From Chamaelirium japonicum (lineage: Eukaryota > Streptophyta > Magnoliopsida > Liliales > Melanthiaceae), in contig OX393557.1 of NCBI GenBank assembly GCA_947650365.1, positions 744,001 to 808,000 of the forward strand: a stretch of 64,000 nt of DNA, read 5' to 3'. Each line of letters begins with the position of its first letter. Within the stretch, counting starts at the first letter, position 1. Under the pieces are notes generated by a model that saw only the letters and a list, made by a program, of their open reading frames with translations, made no database searches and had not been told where the DNA came from. Shown here piece by piece: positions 13,558 through 25,200 of the stretch. A program made the position numbers and the translations under genes.

Positions 13558-14093
13558 TGCACTTCTTCTTTCTTTTTTGTTGTTGTACTTGTAAACTCGT
13601 GACATATAACGGCTCACTCCTGTACTTAGCAAATTTTTGGTAATAATAGAGATCTTTTTGGTGTTTGAAAATTGGATGTCTCTTATGTTGAATGTCTTCG
13701 AATGTCATGTTCTGGATAACATTGGAATGTTGAAATGGATACAATCTCTTGAATGTAAGGGGTAGAGTCGCAACTCGATTACCCAAACTTGTTGTATCTT
13801 TAAAATTGAATTTGCATTCATGTAACACTCGTATGTGAGGGGTCAAGTCGCAACTCAAACACCCAAACCTGTTAGACGATATCGAAATTGAAATTGAATA
13901 TCATTTAACGTTTGTATGTAAGGGGTAGTGTCGCAACACAAACTCCCAAACCAGTTAAATTGACTTGAAGATTGAAATTGAATGTAGATCGAACATAGAT
14001 AATCTGAAACTGCTTCATAACTTGAATTGAAAAAGCTGAGCATTTGAACATTTGAAAGAGAAGTTTATTCATCATGGAATTTACATCATGGAT
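13558..14093. other. Convergent 3' region with repeated small hairpins (outer element)
   Basis: No gene lies here between the convergent ends of the antisense gene and integrase. Three degenerate tandem copies (about 85-90 bp) share GTAAGGGGT, then a CGCA-loop hairpin, then ACCCAAAC. The hairpins are GAGT-CGCA-ACTC (13765-13776), an imperfect copy (13846-13855) and GTGT-CGCA-ACAC (13928-13939). On the retrotransposon sense strand the loop reads TGCG. Related copies are at 22430-22760 and 52218-52650. Confidence 0.75.
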
Positions 14094-15190
14094 AGAACAA
14101 CTTGAGATGTCTGGCATTCCAAGCTCGTGGTAGTCTATCTTCTTCTGGTGAGATCAGTCGATAAGAGCCTTTGCCGCCCACTGATTCGATGATATAAGGA
14201 CCTTCCTAATTGGGAGCACGTTTCCCACTGCTGTGTTCTTTAGTGTTGTAGAAAACTGCTCTGAGAACTAGGCTGCCCACTGGGAACTGTCTCTTGTAGA
14301 CCTTCTCATCATAGGCACGTTTGATCTTCTGTTGATACTTGGCTATACGAAGAGATGCTTGGTCTCGTAGTTCTTCAGAGAAGTCCAGATCATTGACTCG
14401 AAGCTCTTTATTGATCCCTTCTTCAACTGCTTTGGTCTTAAGAGTATTTGATATGTTTTCTGTTGGGAGTACCGCTTCCGATCCATATGTCAGACGAAAG
14501 GGTGAGAACCCTGTCGATCTTCTCAGAGTTGTGCGATATCCCCAAAGAACTTCAGGTAGGACTTGTTCCCACAATCCTTTCTTGTCGTGGAGTTTCTTCT
14601 TGAGTATACCAAGAATGGCTCTATTTGAAGCTTCGGCTTGACCATTGCATTGAGGGTATCTTGGAGTTGAATAGAAAAGCTTGATTCCGTTGTTCAGACA
14701 GAACTCTCGGAATTTGTCAGAGTCAAGTTGAGCCCCATTGTCAGCAACAAGTACTTGAGGTGTGCCAAACCTTGAGAAGATGTTATGTCGAATGAACTTG
14801 ATCACTTCATCATCGGTCTCTCGGAAGAGTGGCACAGCTTCGACCCATTTGGTTAAGTAATCTGTGGCCAGCAGCAGATACTTCTTCTTGCTAGGAGTTG
14901 GTGGAAAAGGACCTAAGAAGTCCAACCCCCATTGATGGAAAGGCCATGGACTCGACAGTTGGTGAAGCTCATCTGCAGGGAGATGGATAGTCCGTGCGTG
15001 CCGTTTGCATGGCTCGCACCTTTGAACCACTTGGCGAGCGTCTTTTGACATTGTTGGCCAATAGTAACCTTGTAGCTTTGTCTTGGCTTTAAGAGATCTT
15101 CCTCCCGAATGATTTCCGCAAGCTCCAGAGTGAATATCAATCATGATTGCCTTTGCTTGTTCAGGGCCAATACACTTGAGCATCATCCCG
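14094..15190 (-). pseudogene. Integrase region of outer element (fossil)
   Basis: The minus-strand reading shows the HHCC zinc-binding region (GNHSGG then RCEPCKRHA), the core with WGLDFLGPFPP and VLVADNGAQLD, and [11 protein letters not shown] near the catalytic Glu. A C-terminal part with VGSLVLRAVFYNTKEH follows. These mark a Ty3/gypsy integrase, which inserts the cDNA into the genome. The equivalent region of the inner element is 22872-24060. It is part of a decayed gag-pol. Confidence 0.9.
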
Positions 15191-16402
15191 TTGTGAGACT
15201 TGAAGTATAGATCTTCTCCTTGAAGAATGTAGTATGGGAGTTTCCTTTGAAGTCTTCAAGATTGATTTGGATCTTCGGGTATTTCACCATGTTTGAAGAA
15301 GTTGAAGATTGGTTGTCTCCAATCCTCAAGCTCACTTGTGGTGGTAAGGTTCAATACCAGTTGATCTCCACCCCCAGATCTCTTTGTAGTAGCAATGACC
15401 TGTTGTTCGGGGGTGGTCTTGGGCACTTCTTGATAATCGATTTGTATTTGCCTTCCTCCGAGTGAGTCTCCAAGAACTGAGGCAACATTGGCTAAGGCAT
15501 CCGCTTCTCGATTCTCTGCTCTTGGGATTTGAACGAATTCAGTATTAGTAAAACATTGCTGAAGCCGTCGTACTAAAGCCAAGTAGAGTTGCATTCTCTC
15601 CTCACGAGCTGTGTACTCTCCATTGATTTGCCTTATGATCAGTTGGGAGTCGCTGTATACGATGATTCGATCTACCCCCAAGGATTCAGCCATTTCGAGT
15701 CCGGAGATGAGTGCTTCATATTCAGCTTCGTTGTTGGTGGCATTGAATCCAAGGAGAGTAGCCTTCTGAAGATGATCAAGTTTGGGGGATATCAAGACTA
15801 TCCCAGTTCCCGAACCGATCGTACTTGAAGCTCCATCAGTATAAAGCTTCCATGGAGGAGTTGTGGCAACAGCCTCGACGCTTGGATCGGTTTTTGTTGC
15901 AAGATTGAACAGAGGATCAACTTCCTCTTCTAAGCGCATATCGACGTCTTCTTCCCAAGTGATGGGGTCTTCAACCGGAAAGTCAACTAGAAAATCAGCA
16001 ATGGCCTGACCTTTGATGGAAGTGCGAGATTCAAATTGAATCCCCAGAGCACTCATTTCAATCACCCATTTGGTTATTCGACCAGCTTGACCAGCTTTGT
16101 CAATGATTTCTTTGAGTGGGTGTTCTGAAATGACAGTGATCTGGTGGGAGACAAAGTAAGGTTGGAGACGTCATGATGCAGTGAGCAAAGCCAGTATGAC
16201 TTTCTCCGTTTTGGAATAACGAGTCTCAGCGGGGAGAAGCGTATGGCTGATGTAGTAGACTGGATGTTCGATGCTCTCTCTTCTGCTCATTAGGACAGCA
16301 CTGATTGCTTGATCGGTGACGGCGAGATAGAGCCATAGATCTTCTTTTTGAAGCGGAGCTGTCAGGATAGGAGCCTGCACCAGATATTTCTTGATGCCTT
16401 GA
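15191..16402 (-). pseudogene. RNase H and second (archaeal-type) RNase H of outer element (fossil)
   Basis: Minus strand. At about 16070-16400 is the Ty3-type RNase H (LWLYLAVTDQAISAVL, HPVYYISHTL). At about 15450-15865 is a second RNase H with WKLYTDGASS, ATNNEAEYEALISGLEMA and IIVYSDSQLIIRQINGEY. Two RNase H domains before integrase are diagnostic of the Tat lineage. The region is decayed. Confidence 0.9.
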
Positions 16403-16902
16403 AAAGCCTATTCGCAAGTTGAACTCCACCCCGAAGTGTCCGCCTTTCGTAGTTTGTCGAAGAGAGGCTTACACTTATCGGAGGCCTTGGAGATGAACCG
16501 ATTGAGGGCAGCAAGTCTTCCAATGAGACGTTGCACTTCCTTCCGATTGGTAGGTGATGGCATATCGAGGATGGCTCGAATTTGGTCGGGGTTGGCTTCA
16601 AGACCTCTCTTGGTCACAAGGTGACCCAGGAATGTGCCCGATTGAATTCCAAAGACACACTTGGCAGGATTGAGCTTCATGCGATACTTTCGGAGGACTT
16701 GAAAGGTTTCCGCCAGATCGGATAGATGGTTTCCCCGAGTGGAGCTCTTGGTGAGGAGATCATCGACGTAGACTTCGACATTGCGCCCGATCTGGTCTTC
16801 GAACATCTTTGTGACTAGTCTTTGATAGGTAGAACCAGCATTTTTGAGGCCGAATGGCATTATATTATAGCAGTAGAGACCTCGGCTAGTCACAAAGCAT
16901 GT
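16403..16902 (-). pseudogene. Reverse transcriptase of outer element, portion left of the inner insertion (fossil)
   Basis: The minus-strand reading contains the RT active-site motif in NVEVYVDDLLTKS, followed by CVFGIQSGTFLGHLVTKRG. The rest of the RT lies at 29489-29930, on the other side of the inner element. Confidence 0.9.
16898..16902. repeat. Target-site duplication of inner element, left copy
   Basis: CATGT abuts the inner left LTR and is repeated at 29484-29488. The inner element's own RT at 25680-25690 shows the undisturbed sequence GCATGTCTTCTC. This confirms that the insertion point lies inside the outer RT. Confidence 0.95.
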
Positions 16903-17690
16903 TGTGGGGGAAAATCTTTGTGCCGACCCGAAGACTTCACCTCACAAGTCAATCGAAGTTTCGAGTCGAAGAGATCGTTGCTCGATCTGTTGATTGGAGT
17001 CGTTGCTTTTGATATGCAAATAGAGAGAAGGATGCAATCAGAGATTTGACACAAGAGATGTGATCTCGGAGTTCAGACGAAGCCTACGTCTCCGTGCTAT
17101 AGGGAGCAACCCGAATTTACTAACACTTGTATCGAAGTGAACTCGACAGGCCGAGTATCACTGAATCAACTCTGATCTCTTCAAAGGAGAGAAAAAGATC
17201 AAAGAGAGGTGGAAGAGGAGAAACTGAGAAATTCTAGAGCTCTGGATTCTGAAAATCAGATCTCAGAAGTGGAAAATGGATTTCGGATCTTTTTACATTC
17301 GAATGCTCTGCTATTTATAGGATTCTCTGGTGGTAAATGGCGGTTTTCTGCTGTCATATCTGGGGATCCTCCAGGTAAGGCTGGTGGGTTCTGCTGCCGT
17401 CTTTAGGGGGCCCACCAGGCAGGGCCGGTGAGTCCCGCTGGAGTCTTTGGGGACCCACCAGGCAGGGCCGGTGGGTCCCGCTGTAGTCTTCGGGGGCCCA
17501 CCAGGCAGGGCCGGTGGGTCCCGCTGTAATCTTCGGGGGCCCAACAGGCAGGGCCGGTGGGTCCCGCTGTAGTCTTCGGGGGCCCACCAGGCAGGGTTGG
17601 TGGGTCCCGCTGTAGTCTTCGGGGGCCCACCAGGCAGGGCCGATGGGTCCCGCTGTAGTTGGTAAACTTCTGCCAAAATTTGCACCCACA
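16903..17690 (-). repeat. 3' LTR of inner element
   Basis: 788 bp, TGTGGGGG to CCCACA. TATAAATAG lies on the minus strand at 17311-17319. Six 43-bp U3 repeats (about 17400-17660) follow the pattern CCCACCAGGCAGGGCCGGTG. Confidence 0.95.
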
Positions 17691-17704
17691 GTTACCCCCT
17701 CCAA
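17691..17704 (-). other. Polypurine tract of inner element
   Basis: TTGGAGGGGGTAAC on the minus strand, adjoining the 3' LTR and identical to the outer element. Confidence 0.85.
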
Positions 17705-17805
17705 GTTAGCTAGAGTTCGTTCTGGCTGGCTTGGATTTGGTGCAAAAAACAGCAACCCCCTGTCGCAAAAGTCACGAAGAAGCTTGTCGAGTGTTAGCAT
17801 AAAAA

Positions 17806-19051
17806 AGACCGATCGGTCAAGTTTGACCGATCGGTCAAATTCAACCGGTCAAGGATCGGGTGATCGGTCAAAAAACATGGTTTTTTGACCGATCCAGTAA
17901 AAAATTGACCGATCGGTTGATTTTGACCGATCGGTCAAGTTTGACCGATCGGTCAAATTCAACCGGTCAAGGATCGGGTGATCGGTCAAAAATCATGGTT
18001 TTTTGACCGATCCAGTAGAAAATCGACCGATCAATTGATTTTGACCGATTGGTCAAGTTTGACCGATTGGTTAAAATCAACCGGTCAAGGATTAGGTGAT
18101 CGGCAAAAAACACAAGTTTTTTGCCAGATCCAGTTGAAAATCGACCGATCGGTTGATTTTGACCGATCGGTCAAGTTTGACCAATCGGTTAAAATCAACC
18201 GGTTAAGGATCGGGTGATCGGCAAAAAACACAAGTTTTTTGCCAGATCCAGTAGAAAATCGATCGATCGGTTGATTTTGACCGATCGGTTGATTTTGACC
18301 GATCGGTCAAGTTTGACCGATCGGTTAAAATCAACTGGTCAAGGATTGGGTGATCGGCAAAGAACATAAGTTTTTTGCCAGATCCAGTAGAAAATCGACC
18401 GATCGGTTGATTTTGACCGATCGGTCAAGTTTGACCGATCGGTTAAAATCAACCGGTCAAGGATTGGGTGATCGGCAAAAAACACAAGTTTTTTGCCAGA
18501 TCCTAGTAGAAAATCGACCGATCGGTTGATTTTGACCGATCGGTAAAGTTTGATCGATTGGTTAAAATCAACCGGTCAAGGATTGGGTGATCGGCAAAGA
18601 ACACAAGATTTTTGCCAGATCCAGTAGAAAATCGACCGATCGGTTGATTTTGACCGATCGGTTAAGTTTGACCGATCGATTAAAATCAACCGGTCAAGGA
18701 TTGGGTGATCGGCAAAGAACACACGTTTTTTGCCAGATCCAGTAGAAAATCGACCGATCGGTTGATTTTGACCGATCGGTCAAGTTTGACCGATCGGTTA
18801 AAATCAACCGGTCAAGGATTAGGTGATCGGGAAAAAACACAAGGTTTTTACCAGATCCAGTAGAAAATCGACCGATCGGTTGATTTTGACCGATCGGTCA
18901 AGTTTGACCGATCGGTTAAGATCAACCGATCAAGGATTGGGTGATCGGCAAAAAACACAAGTTTTTTGCCAGATCCAGTAGAAAATCGACCGATCGGTTG
19001 ATTTTGACCGATCGGTCAAGTTTGACCGATCGGTTAAAATCAACCGGTCAA
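17806..19051. repeat. 118-bp palindromic tandem array of inner element
   Basis: About ten copies of the same repeat family as 8159-10297. The first two units keep the GGTCAAAAAAC / GTTTTTTGACC stem. The rest use GGCAAAAAAC / GTTTTTTGCC (for example 18220-18243), so both arms changed together. One unit is longer by about 18 bp from a local duplication (about 18270-18300). Shorter and differently homogenised than the outer array. Confidence 0.95.
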
Positions 19052-19456
19052 GTTCCGAGGGATAAGGCGAAAGAGCCTGTTTTTCGCCTGATCCTCTGGT
19101 AAATTACCCTCCATCCAGCCGGTTGATCGGACAAAATACTTGCGCAACGAGTTGAATCTTCAGACCCAGTGGTTTGGTTGAATCAGTGGTTTGCTTGGAC
19201 CGGTGGTTCGGCTGGTTCGACGTTTCGCCTGGTCCCGACTGTTCGCATGGTTTTGCGCTTGCTACGGATGGATGCCACATGTACCTACAAAAACACGCGA
19301 TTTCATATGGTGATGACACGTGTCATCTCGATTTCTGCGCCTAATTCCCTCCGGATACTTAAGCTTCTCTGGCTGTCATTTTCGCCTCACGCTTTCAAAA
19401 TTTTTCGAAGTCCAGACTCTTTTGCTCCCGATTTCTGCTCTTGCTTGATCGGTCAA
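19052..19456 (+). promoter_or_regulatory. Putative promoter of the antisense gene (inner copy)
   Basis: A single-copy stretch between the array and the ATG at 19457. It keeps the G-box palindrome GACACGTGTC at 19315-19324 and the GGTCCCGACTGTTCGC block of the outer copy. No convincing TATA box is seen. The repeat-like start (about 19060-19105) still carries a degenerate AGGCGAAA / TTTCGCCT stem. Confidence 0.5.
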
Positions 19457-22251
19457 ATGGCTTCCTCTGGTAGTTCGAAGAAGTCGGGTGCGGTTTCGTT
19501 GAAGAGGAAGGGGAAGGAGATCGCTGAGGTTCCATCTCCTCCGAAAGGACATGGCAAAGGCAAGGCGGTGCTTGCCGAGCTTGGGCAACTGGGCAAAAGA
19601 CACCAAGGAGTAGGGTTCGCTTCAGCGCCATCGAGGCCAGAGCACATCCCCAAAGCAAAATTTGTTTTGGGCCCGCTCATGCCTTTGAAAGAGGAACCGG
19701 AGTACGTATACAACACTGGTGGCCAATTCACAGATTCGAAAAGAAAGAAGTGGCAGACATTGCTTGCTTGCTTCACAGAAGGGAAGGTTCAGCCTTCGCT
19801 CCCAAGTATCCAGTCTGCGTTTGGCATTGACAAGAAGACCGTCTTCACCAACTTTGCCAGTAAGGAGCAGGTCATGGGAACCATCGTGACCATTGGCCAA
19901 CTCAACTGCGGTCTGCGTCTTCCGTTGCCATCCTTCGCAGCAAGGTTACTGAATACCTCTGGCCTTTGCCCCGGGCAGGTGACTGGGAATGCCTGGAGGA
20001 TTATCTACGCATTCTGCCGCGTAGAGTCGGACTTCCAGGAGGATTTAAAGGCATGCTATTCCAGTATTCCAGAGGGTGAAGTTGCCCGGATCGAGCTTGG
20101 ATATTTTTTCTATCATTATCGATGGGCTTGGAGGAAGGACAGTCCGTTCTTCAATTTGACTGGCGTATCTGCACTGCGTCCTTTTACTGACATAGTCCCC
20201 TCGGACAAATTATGCACTGACTGGCCCATATCTGTTTCTGGTGCATGGACTCCCCTCTCCGTACCCGAGACCCCCCGGGGCGATGTGGATGACGAAGTGA
20301 AGATGTACTGCGAGGGAGGCGTCTTTGCTTGGACTTCGGAGAGGGTGGGAGCAATCGATAATTTGTTCATAGAGTTGACCTGCGGGACCAGGTCATGGAA
20401 GCAGTTCTCAAACTGCCCAGTTAGGTATGGCAACGCCAACCTTCTCCACCGACTACGGGCTCGATATGAAGACAATGAGGTCTTGTACTCAGACTACGAG
20501 GAAGATCCTCAGTCTGGCAAGATTATCAGGAAGGTTCGTGTCGAGAAGAAGATTTACAGTGTAAGGCGTCGATTGCCTATTGTGGAGGAGAAGCTGGTGA
20601 TACAACGAGGCCCAGCGAAGAAGAAGAGAAAAACCCTTGAGCAAAAGGAAGATGACGATGGAAAGAAGGAAAATGATGAAGAGGAGGAGGAAAAGAAAAA
20701 GGAAGACGAGGAGGAGGAAGAAGAAACTGTAAATGACAGTAATGGCAATGGCGGTAATGAAGAGGATGAGGAAGATGGGGGTGGTGAGGATGATCCTCCT
20801 CCCACCCCCACTGGTGGAGATGGTGGAAATGGGGGTGGTGAGGAAGAAATTCCTCCCACCCCCACTTGTGGTGACCAAGAACAAGGGGGTCGTGAAGAGG
20901 ACGAAGACTCTATTCCTATTCCCATCGATGAGGCTAAGGCCCGTCGGATGGAAGAGGTGCTGGACGTAGAAGGCGACGGCCACAAGGTGGTTCCCGCCTA
21001 TCACTTCAAGGAGTTGAAAAAGCGCCCGATGCGCTTGAAGATAAAATTTTCAAGGAGCAGTGGGGTTGGAAGCAATCCCATGCCCCTTGATCAAGTCCCT
21101 CCTGAAGTTCCTCATCTCGAAGGGGCAACTACGAGTGGGGGTTTGGAGGTTGAGCAACCTCCACCCCCCTCGCACTCTCTAGCTGAGGAGGTGGCTGCCA
21201 TGGTGGCAGGGCTCATCCAGCCAAGCGGGCCGCAAGAGGAAGGGGGAGTCTCACCTCCTCGGGGTGTTCCCTCTCCTACTCACTTGGAGAGGGAGAGCCG
21301 CGTGGGTGATGGGGCTCCTCAACCCCAACTAGAGCCAACTCCCACCAAGGAGAAATCGACCCCTCGGGGTAAGAGCTCCGATCGTGGGAAGGGAAAGGCT
21401 TCCCAAGTCGATGTCTCAGGTACCTGCGATAACTCTGCCTTGATTATCTTGCCTTTGAAGTTTAAAAATATTCTAACTCTTTTGCATTTCTGTTTGATTT
21501 GCAGGCACGACATCACTTCTGAAGGATTTGGGTGAGGTTGACATCAACCATCCAACTCCTGTGATCCGGAAGCTCTGCAATCTTCCAGGGGCTCCGATCG
21601 AAGAAGCCTTTCATAGGCTTGACGTGGTGGTAAGTGCTCCAGCTTGAATTGCCTTTCGAATTGAATCCTTCGATATACTCATCATTTTTTGTTTGTTCGC
21701 AGAACTCAGCGGTTCTCAAATTCGGCACGAAGCTCTTCAAGAAGTACAGAGAGCGAGAGGCTTCATCTGAAGTTTCCCGCCTAACTGCTGAACTGCAAGC
21801 CGCCCAAGAGGAAAAAGACAAGCTGAGGGAGCTTCTAACCTCAAAGAAGGAGGCATTGAAGGCCAAGATTGAGGCCCTTCGTAAGGAAAAATTGGAGAGC
21901 CAGGGGTGGAAAAAAGGTTATGAAGCTCGGGGTCACGAGCTTGAAGAGTTGAAGAATCGATTCTTCAGGATCGAGAACTTGGGCTTCGACCGAGTGGCTC
22001 GAATAAAGGAGCTGGAGGCTCAACTCGCTGCGAAGGATGTCGCTTCAGCTGCTAAGGAGGAGACCCTCAAAAAGGAGTTAGAGCATGCGCAGAGTGAGTG
22101 CAAGAGCTACAGGGAAACAGCTGAGAAGGAGGCAGAAGCACTCAGGGTCCATGCTGCCAGTGTCCGATCTTCCAAGGCATCGGTTGCGAGCAAAGCTCGC
22201 GGTGGATCCGAGGGAGAGAAGTCACGCGCGCAAAGTGTGGCCAAGCCTTGA
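19457..22251 (+). CDS. Antisense accessory gene of inner retrotransposon (Transposase_28-like, coiled-coil C-terminus)
   Basis: The start MASSGSSKK matches the outer copy, so I prefer it to the in-frame upstream ATG at 19169. Exons are 19457-21419, 21505-21629 and 21703-22251, with GT-AG introns of 85 and 73 bp. The reading frame passes through both junctions, giving about 878 residues. Order: basic N-terminus; globular domain with LRLPLPSFAARLLNTSGLC, GNAWRIIYAFCRVESDF and ELGYFFYHYRWAWRKD; a Lys/Glu then Gly/Pro-rich low-complexity region (about residues 390-490); a conserved AITTSGGLE-like segment; and a C-terminal coiled coil of about 180 residues. It resembles plant putative gypsy-type transposon proteins (Transposase_28, moderately sure). 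It is antisense to gag-pol and converges on it. Function is unknown; nucleic-acid binding or regulation of the element would be guesses. Confidence 0.75.
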
Positions 22252-22871
22252 GATTTTCCTTCTTTTTTGTTGTTGTGCTTGTAAACTCTCGATATATAAC
22301 AGCTCACTCCTGTTCTTGGCAAATTTTTGATAATAGAAATCTTTTTGGTGTTTGAAAGTTGGATGTCTCTTGAGTTGAATGTCTTTGAATATCATGTTCT
22401 GGATAGCATTGGAATAGATACAATATTTTGAATGTAAGGGGTCGAGTCGCAACTCGATTACCCAAACTTGTACCTTGAAAATTGAATTTGAATTCGTGTA
22501 ACACTTGTATGTGAGGGGCTGAGTCGCAACTCAAGCACCCAAACCTGTTAGACGATATTGAAATTGATTGAAATTGAATATTGAAATTGAAGGTCGGTTT
22601 AACATTTGTAAGTAAGGGGTAGTATCGCAACACAAACTCCCCAACTTATTAAACCGACCAGTGACTTGAAGGTTGCTTTGAATGACAACCTGAAATAATT
22701 TTAACATTTGCCAGTGAGGGGTTGAGTCGCAACTCTAACACCCAAACTTGTTAAAAGACCTGGTAACTTGAATATGGGTAACTTGGAACTGCTTCAGAAT
22801 TTGAATTGAAAAGCTTAAAACTTGCACATTTGAACATTTGAAAGAGAGCTTTATTCATCATGGTATTTACA
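22252..22871. other. Convergent 3' region with repeated small hairpins (inner element)
   Basis: No gene. Four degenerate repeats carry CGCA-loop hairpins: CGAGT-CGCA-ACTCG (22443-22456), TGAGT-CGCA-ACTCA (22520-22533), GTAT-CGCA-ACAC (22622-22633) and GAGT-CGCA-ACTC (22734-22745). Each is preceded by GTAAGGGGT or GTGAGGGG and followed by ACCCAAAC or CTCCCCAAC. Confidence 0.75.
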
Positions 22872-24060
22872 TCATGGATAGAACAACTTGAGGTGTCTAG
22901 AATTCCAAGCTCGAGGCAATCTATCTCCTTCTGGTGAGATCAGTCTGTAAGAACCTTTGCCTCCCACTGATTCAACGATATATGGACCTTCCCAGTTGGG
23001 AGCAAGCTTCCCACTACCGTGTTCTTTGGTGTTGTAGAAAACTGCTCTGAGAACTAGGCTGCCCACTGGGAACTGTCTCTTGTAGACTTTCTCGTTGTAG
23101 GCTCGTTTGATCTTCTGCTGGTACTTGGCCACACGAAGGGAAGCTTGGTCTCGTAGTTATTCAGAGAAGTCAAGATCATTGATCCGAAGCTCTTCGTTGA
23201 TTCCTTCTTCAACTGCCATGGTCTTCAGAGTACTTGATATGTTTTCTGTTGGGAGTACTGCTTCCGATCCATATGTTAGACGAAAGGGTGAGAACCCTGT
23301 TGATCTTCTCAGAGTTGTGCGATACCCCCAAAGGACTTCAGGTAGGACCTGTTCCCACAATCCTTTCTTGTCGTTGAGTTTCTTCTTGAGTATACCAAGG
23401 ATAGCTCTTTTTGAGGCTTCAGCTTGACCATTGCATTGAGGATATCTTGGAGTTGAATAGAATAGCTTGATACCGTTGTTCAGGCAGAACTCTCGGAATT
23501 TGTCGGAGTCAAATTAAGCTCCATTGTCAGCAACAAGAACTTGAGGTGTACCGAACCTTGAGAAGATGTTGTGCCGAATGAATTTGATCACTTCGTCGTC
23601 AGTCTCTCGGAAGAGGGGCACAGCTTCAACCCATTTGGTGAAGTAATCCGTGGCCAGCAACAGATATTTCTTTTTGCTAGGGGTTGGTGGAAAAGGTCCC
23701 AAGAAGTCCAACCCCCATTGATGGAAGGGCCATGGACTCGACAATTGGTAAAGCTCATCTGCATGGAGATGGATAGCCCGAGCGTGTCGTTGGCATGGCT
23801 CGCATCTTTGAACAACTTGGCGAGCATCTTTTACCATTGTAGGCCAGTAGTAACCTTGCAGCTTCGTCTTAGCTTCAAGAGATCTTCCTCCCGAGTGATT
23901 CCCACAAGCTCCAGAGTGGATATCAATCAGGATTGCTTGTGCTTGCTCGGGACCAAGACACTTAAGCAACATCCCGTTGTGGGATTTGAAATATAGATCT
24001 TCTCCTTGTAGAATGTAGCATTGGAGTTTCCTTTGAAGTCTTCGGGCTTGATTTGGATCT
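22872..24060 (-). pseudogene. Integrase region of inner element (fossil)
   Basis: Minus strand: HHCC region (GNHSGGRSL, RCEPCQRHA), core with WGLDFLGPFPP and VLVADNGA, and a C-terminal part GKLAPNWEGPYIVESVGG ending HLKLFYP. Ty3/gypsy type, matching 14094-15190. Decayed. Confidence 0.9.
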
Positions 24061-25200
24061 TCTGGCATTTTGCCATGCTTGAAGAAGTCGAAAATTGATC
24101 GTCTCCAGTCTTCAAGCTCACTTGTAGTAGTGAGGTTCAATGTCAGTTGATCTCCACCCCCAGATCCTTTTGTAGTAGCAAGGATCTATTGATCGGGGAT
24201 GGTCTTGGGCACTTCTTGATAATCGATGTGTATTTGCCTTCCTCCTAGTAAGTCTCCAAGAACTGAGGCAGTATTGGCTAAGGCATCTGCTTCTCGGTTC
24301 TCTGCTCTTGGGATTTGAACGAACTCAGTACTAGTAAAACGTTATTGAATACGTCGTACTAAGGCCAAATAGAGTTGCATTCTTTCTTCACGAGCTGTAT
24401 ACTCTCCATTGATTTGCCTTATGATCAGCTGGGAATCGCTGTAGACGATGATTCGATCTACCCCCAGGGATTCAGCCATTTCGAGTCCGGAAATGAGTGC
24501 TTCGTATTCGGCTTCGTTGTTGGTGGCATTGAATCCGAGGAGAGTGGCCTTCTGGAGATGATCAAGTTCAGGGGATACCAAGACTATCCCAATTCCCGAA
24601 CCGATTGAACTTGAAGCTCCGTCAGTATAGAGCTTCCATGGAGGAGTTGCAGCAATAGCCTCGAGACTTGGATCAATTTTTGTTGCAAGATTGATTGGAG
24701 GATTATCCTTCTCTTCTAAGCGCATGTCGATATCTTCTTCCCAAGTAATGGGGTCTTCAACTGGAAAATCAGCTAGAAAATCAGCAACAGCTTGACCTTT
24801 GATGGAAGTACGAGATTCGAACTGAATCCCCAGAGCACTCATTTCGATCACCCATTTGGTCATTCGACCAGCTCTACCAGCTTTGTCAACGATATCTTTG
24901 AGCGAGTGTTCTGAAATAACAGTGATCTGGTGGGAGACGAAGTAAGGTTGGAGACGACGCGATGCAGTGAGTAAGGCTAGGATGACCTTCTCTGTTTTTG
25001 AGTAGCGAGTTTCAGCCGGAAGAAGAGTGTGGCTGATATAATAGACTGGATGCTCGATGCCTTCTCTTCTACTGACTAGGACCGCGCTTATTGCTTGATC
25101 GGTTACGGCGAGATAGAGCCACAAGTCTTCTTTTGGAAGTGGAGCAGTCAGGATAGGAGCTTGCACCAGATATTTCTTGATGCCTTGAAAACCTTCTTCA
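24061..25200 (-). pseudogene. RNase H and second RNase H of inner element (fossil)
   Basis: Minus strand. The Ty3 RNase H (LWLYLAVTDQAISAVL, HPVYYISHTL) is at about 24850-25150. The second, archaeal-type RNase H (WKLYTDGASSSIGSG, ATNNEAEYEALISGLEMA, IIVYSDSQLIIRQ) is at about 24340-24640. Dual RNase H supports Tat-lineage placement. Confidence 0.9.

Noticed and set aside
14339-14641. Plus-strand open frames over the integrase and RT regions (also 19376-20985 minus-strand frames over the antisense gene)
   Set aside because: They are opposite-strand shadows of recognised domains with no family resemblance of their own.
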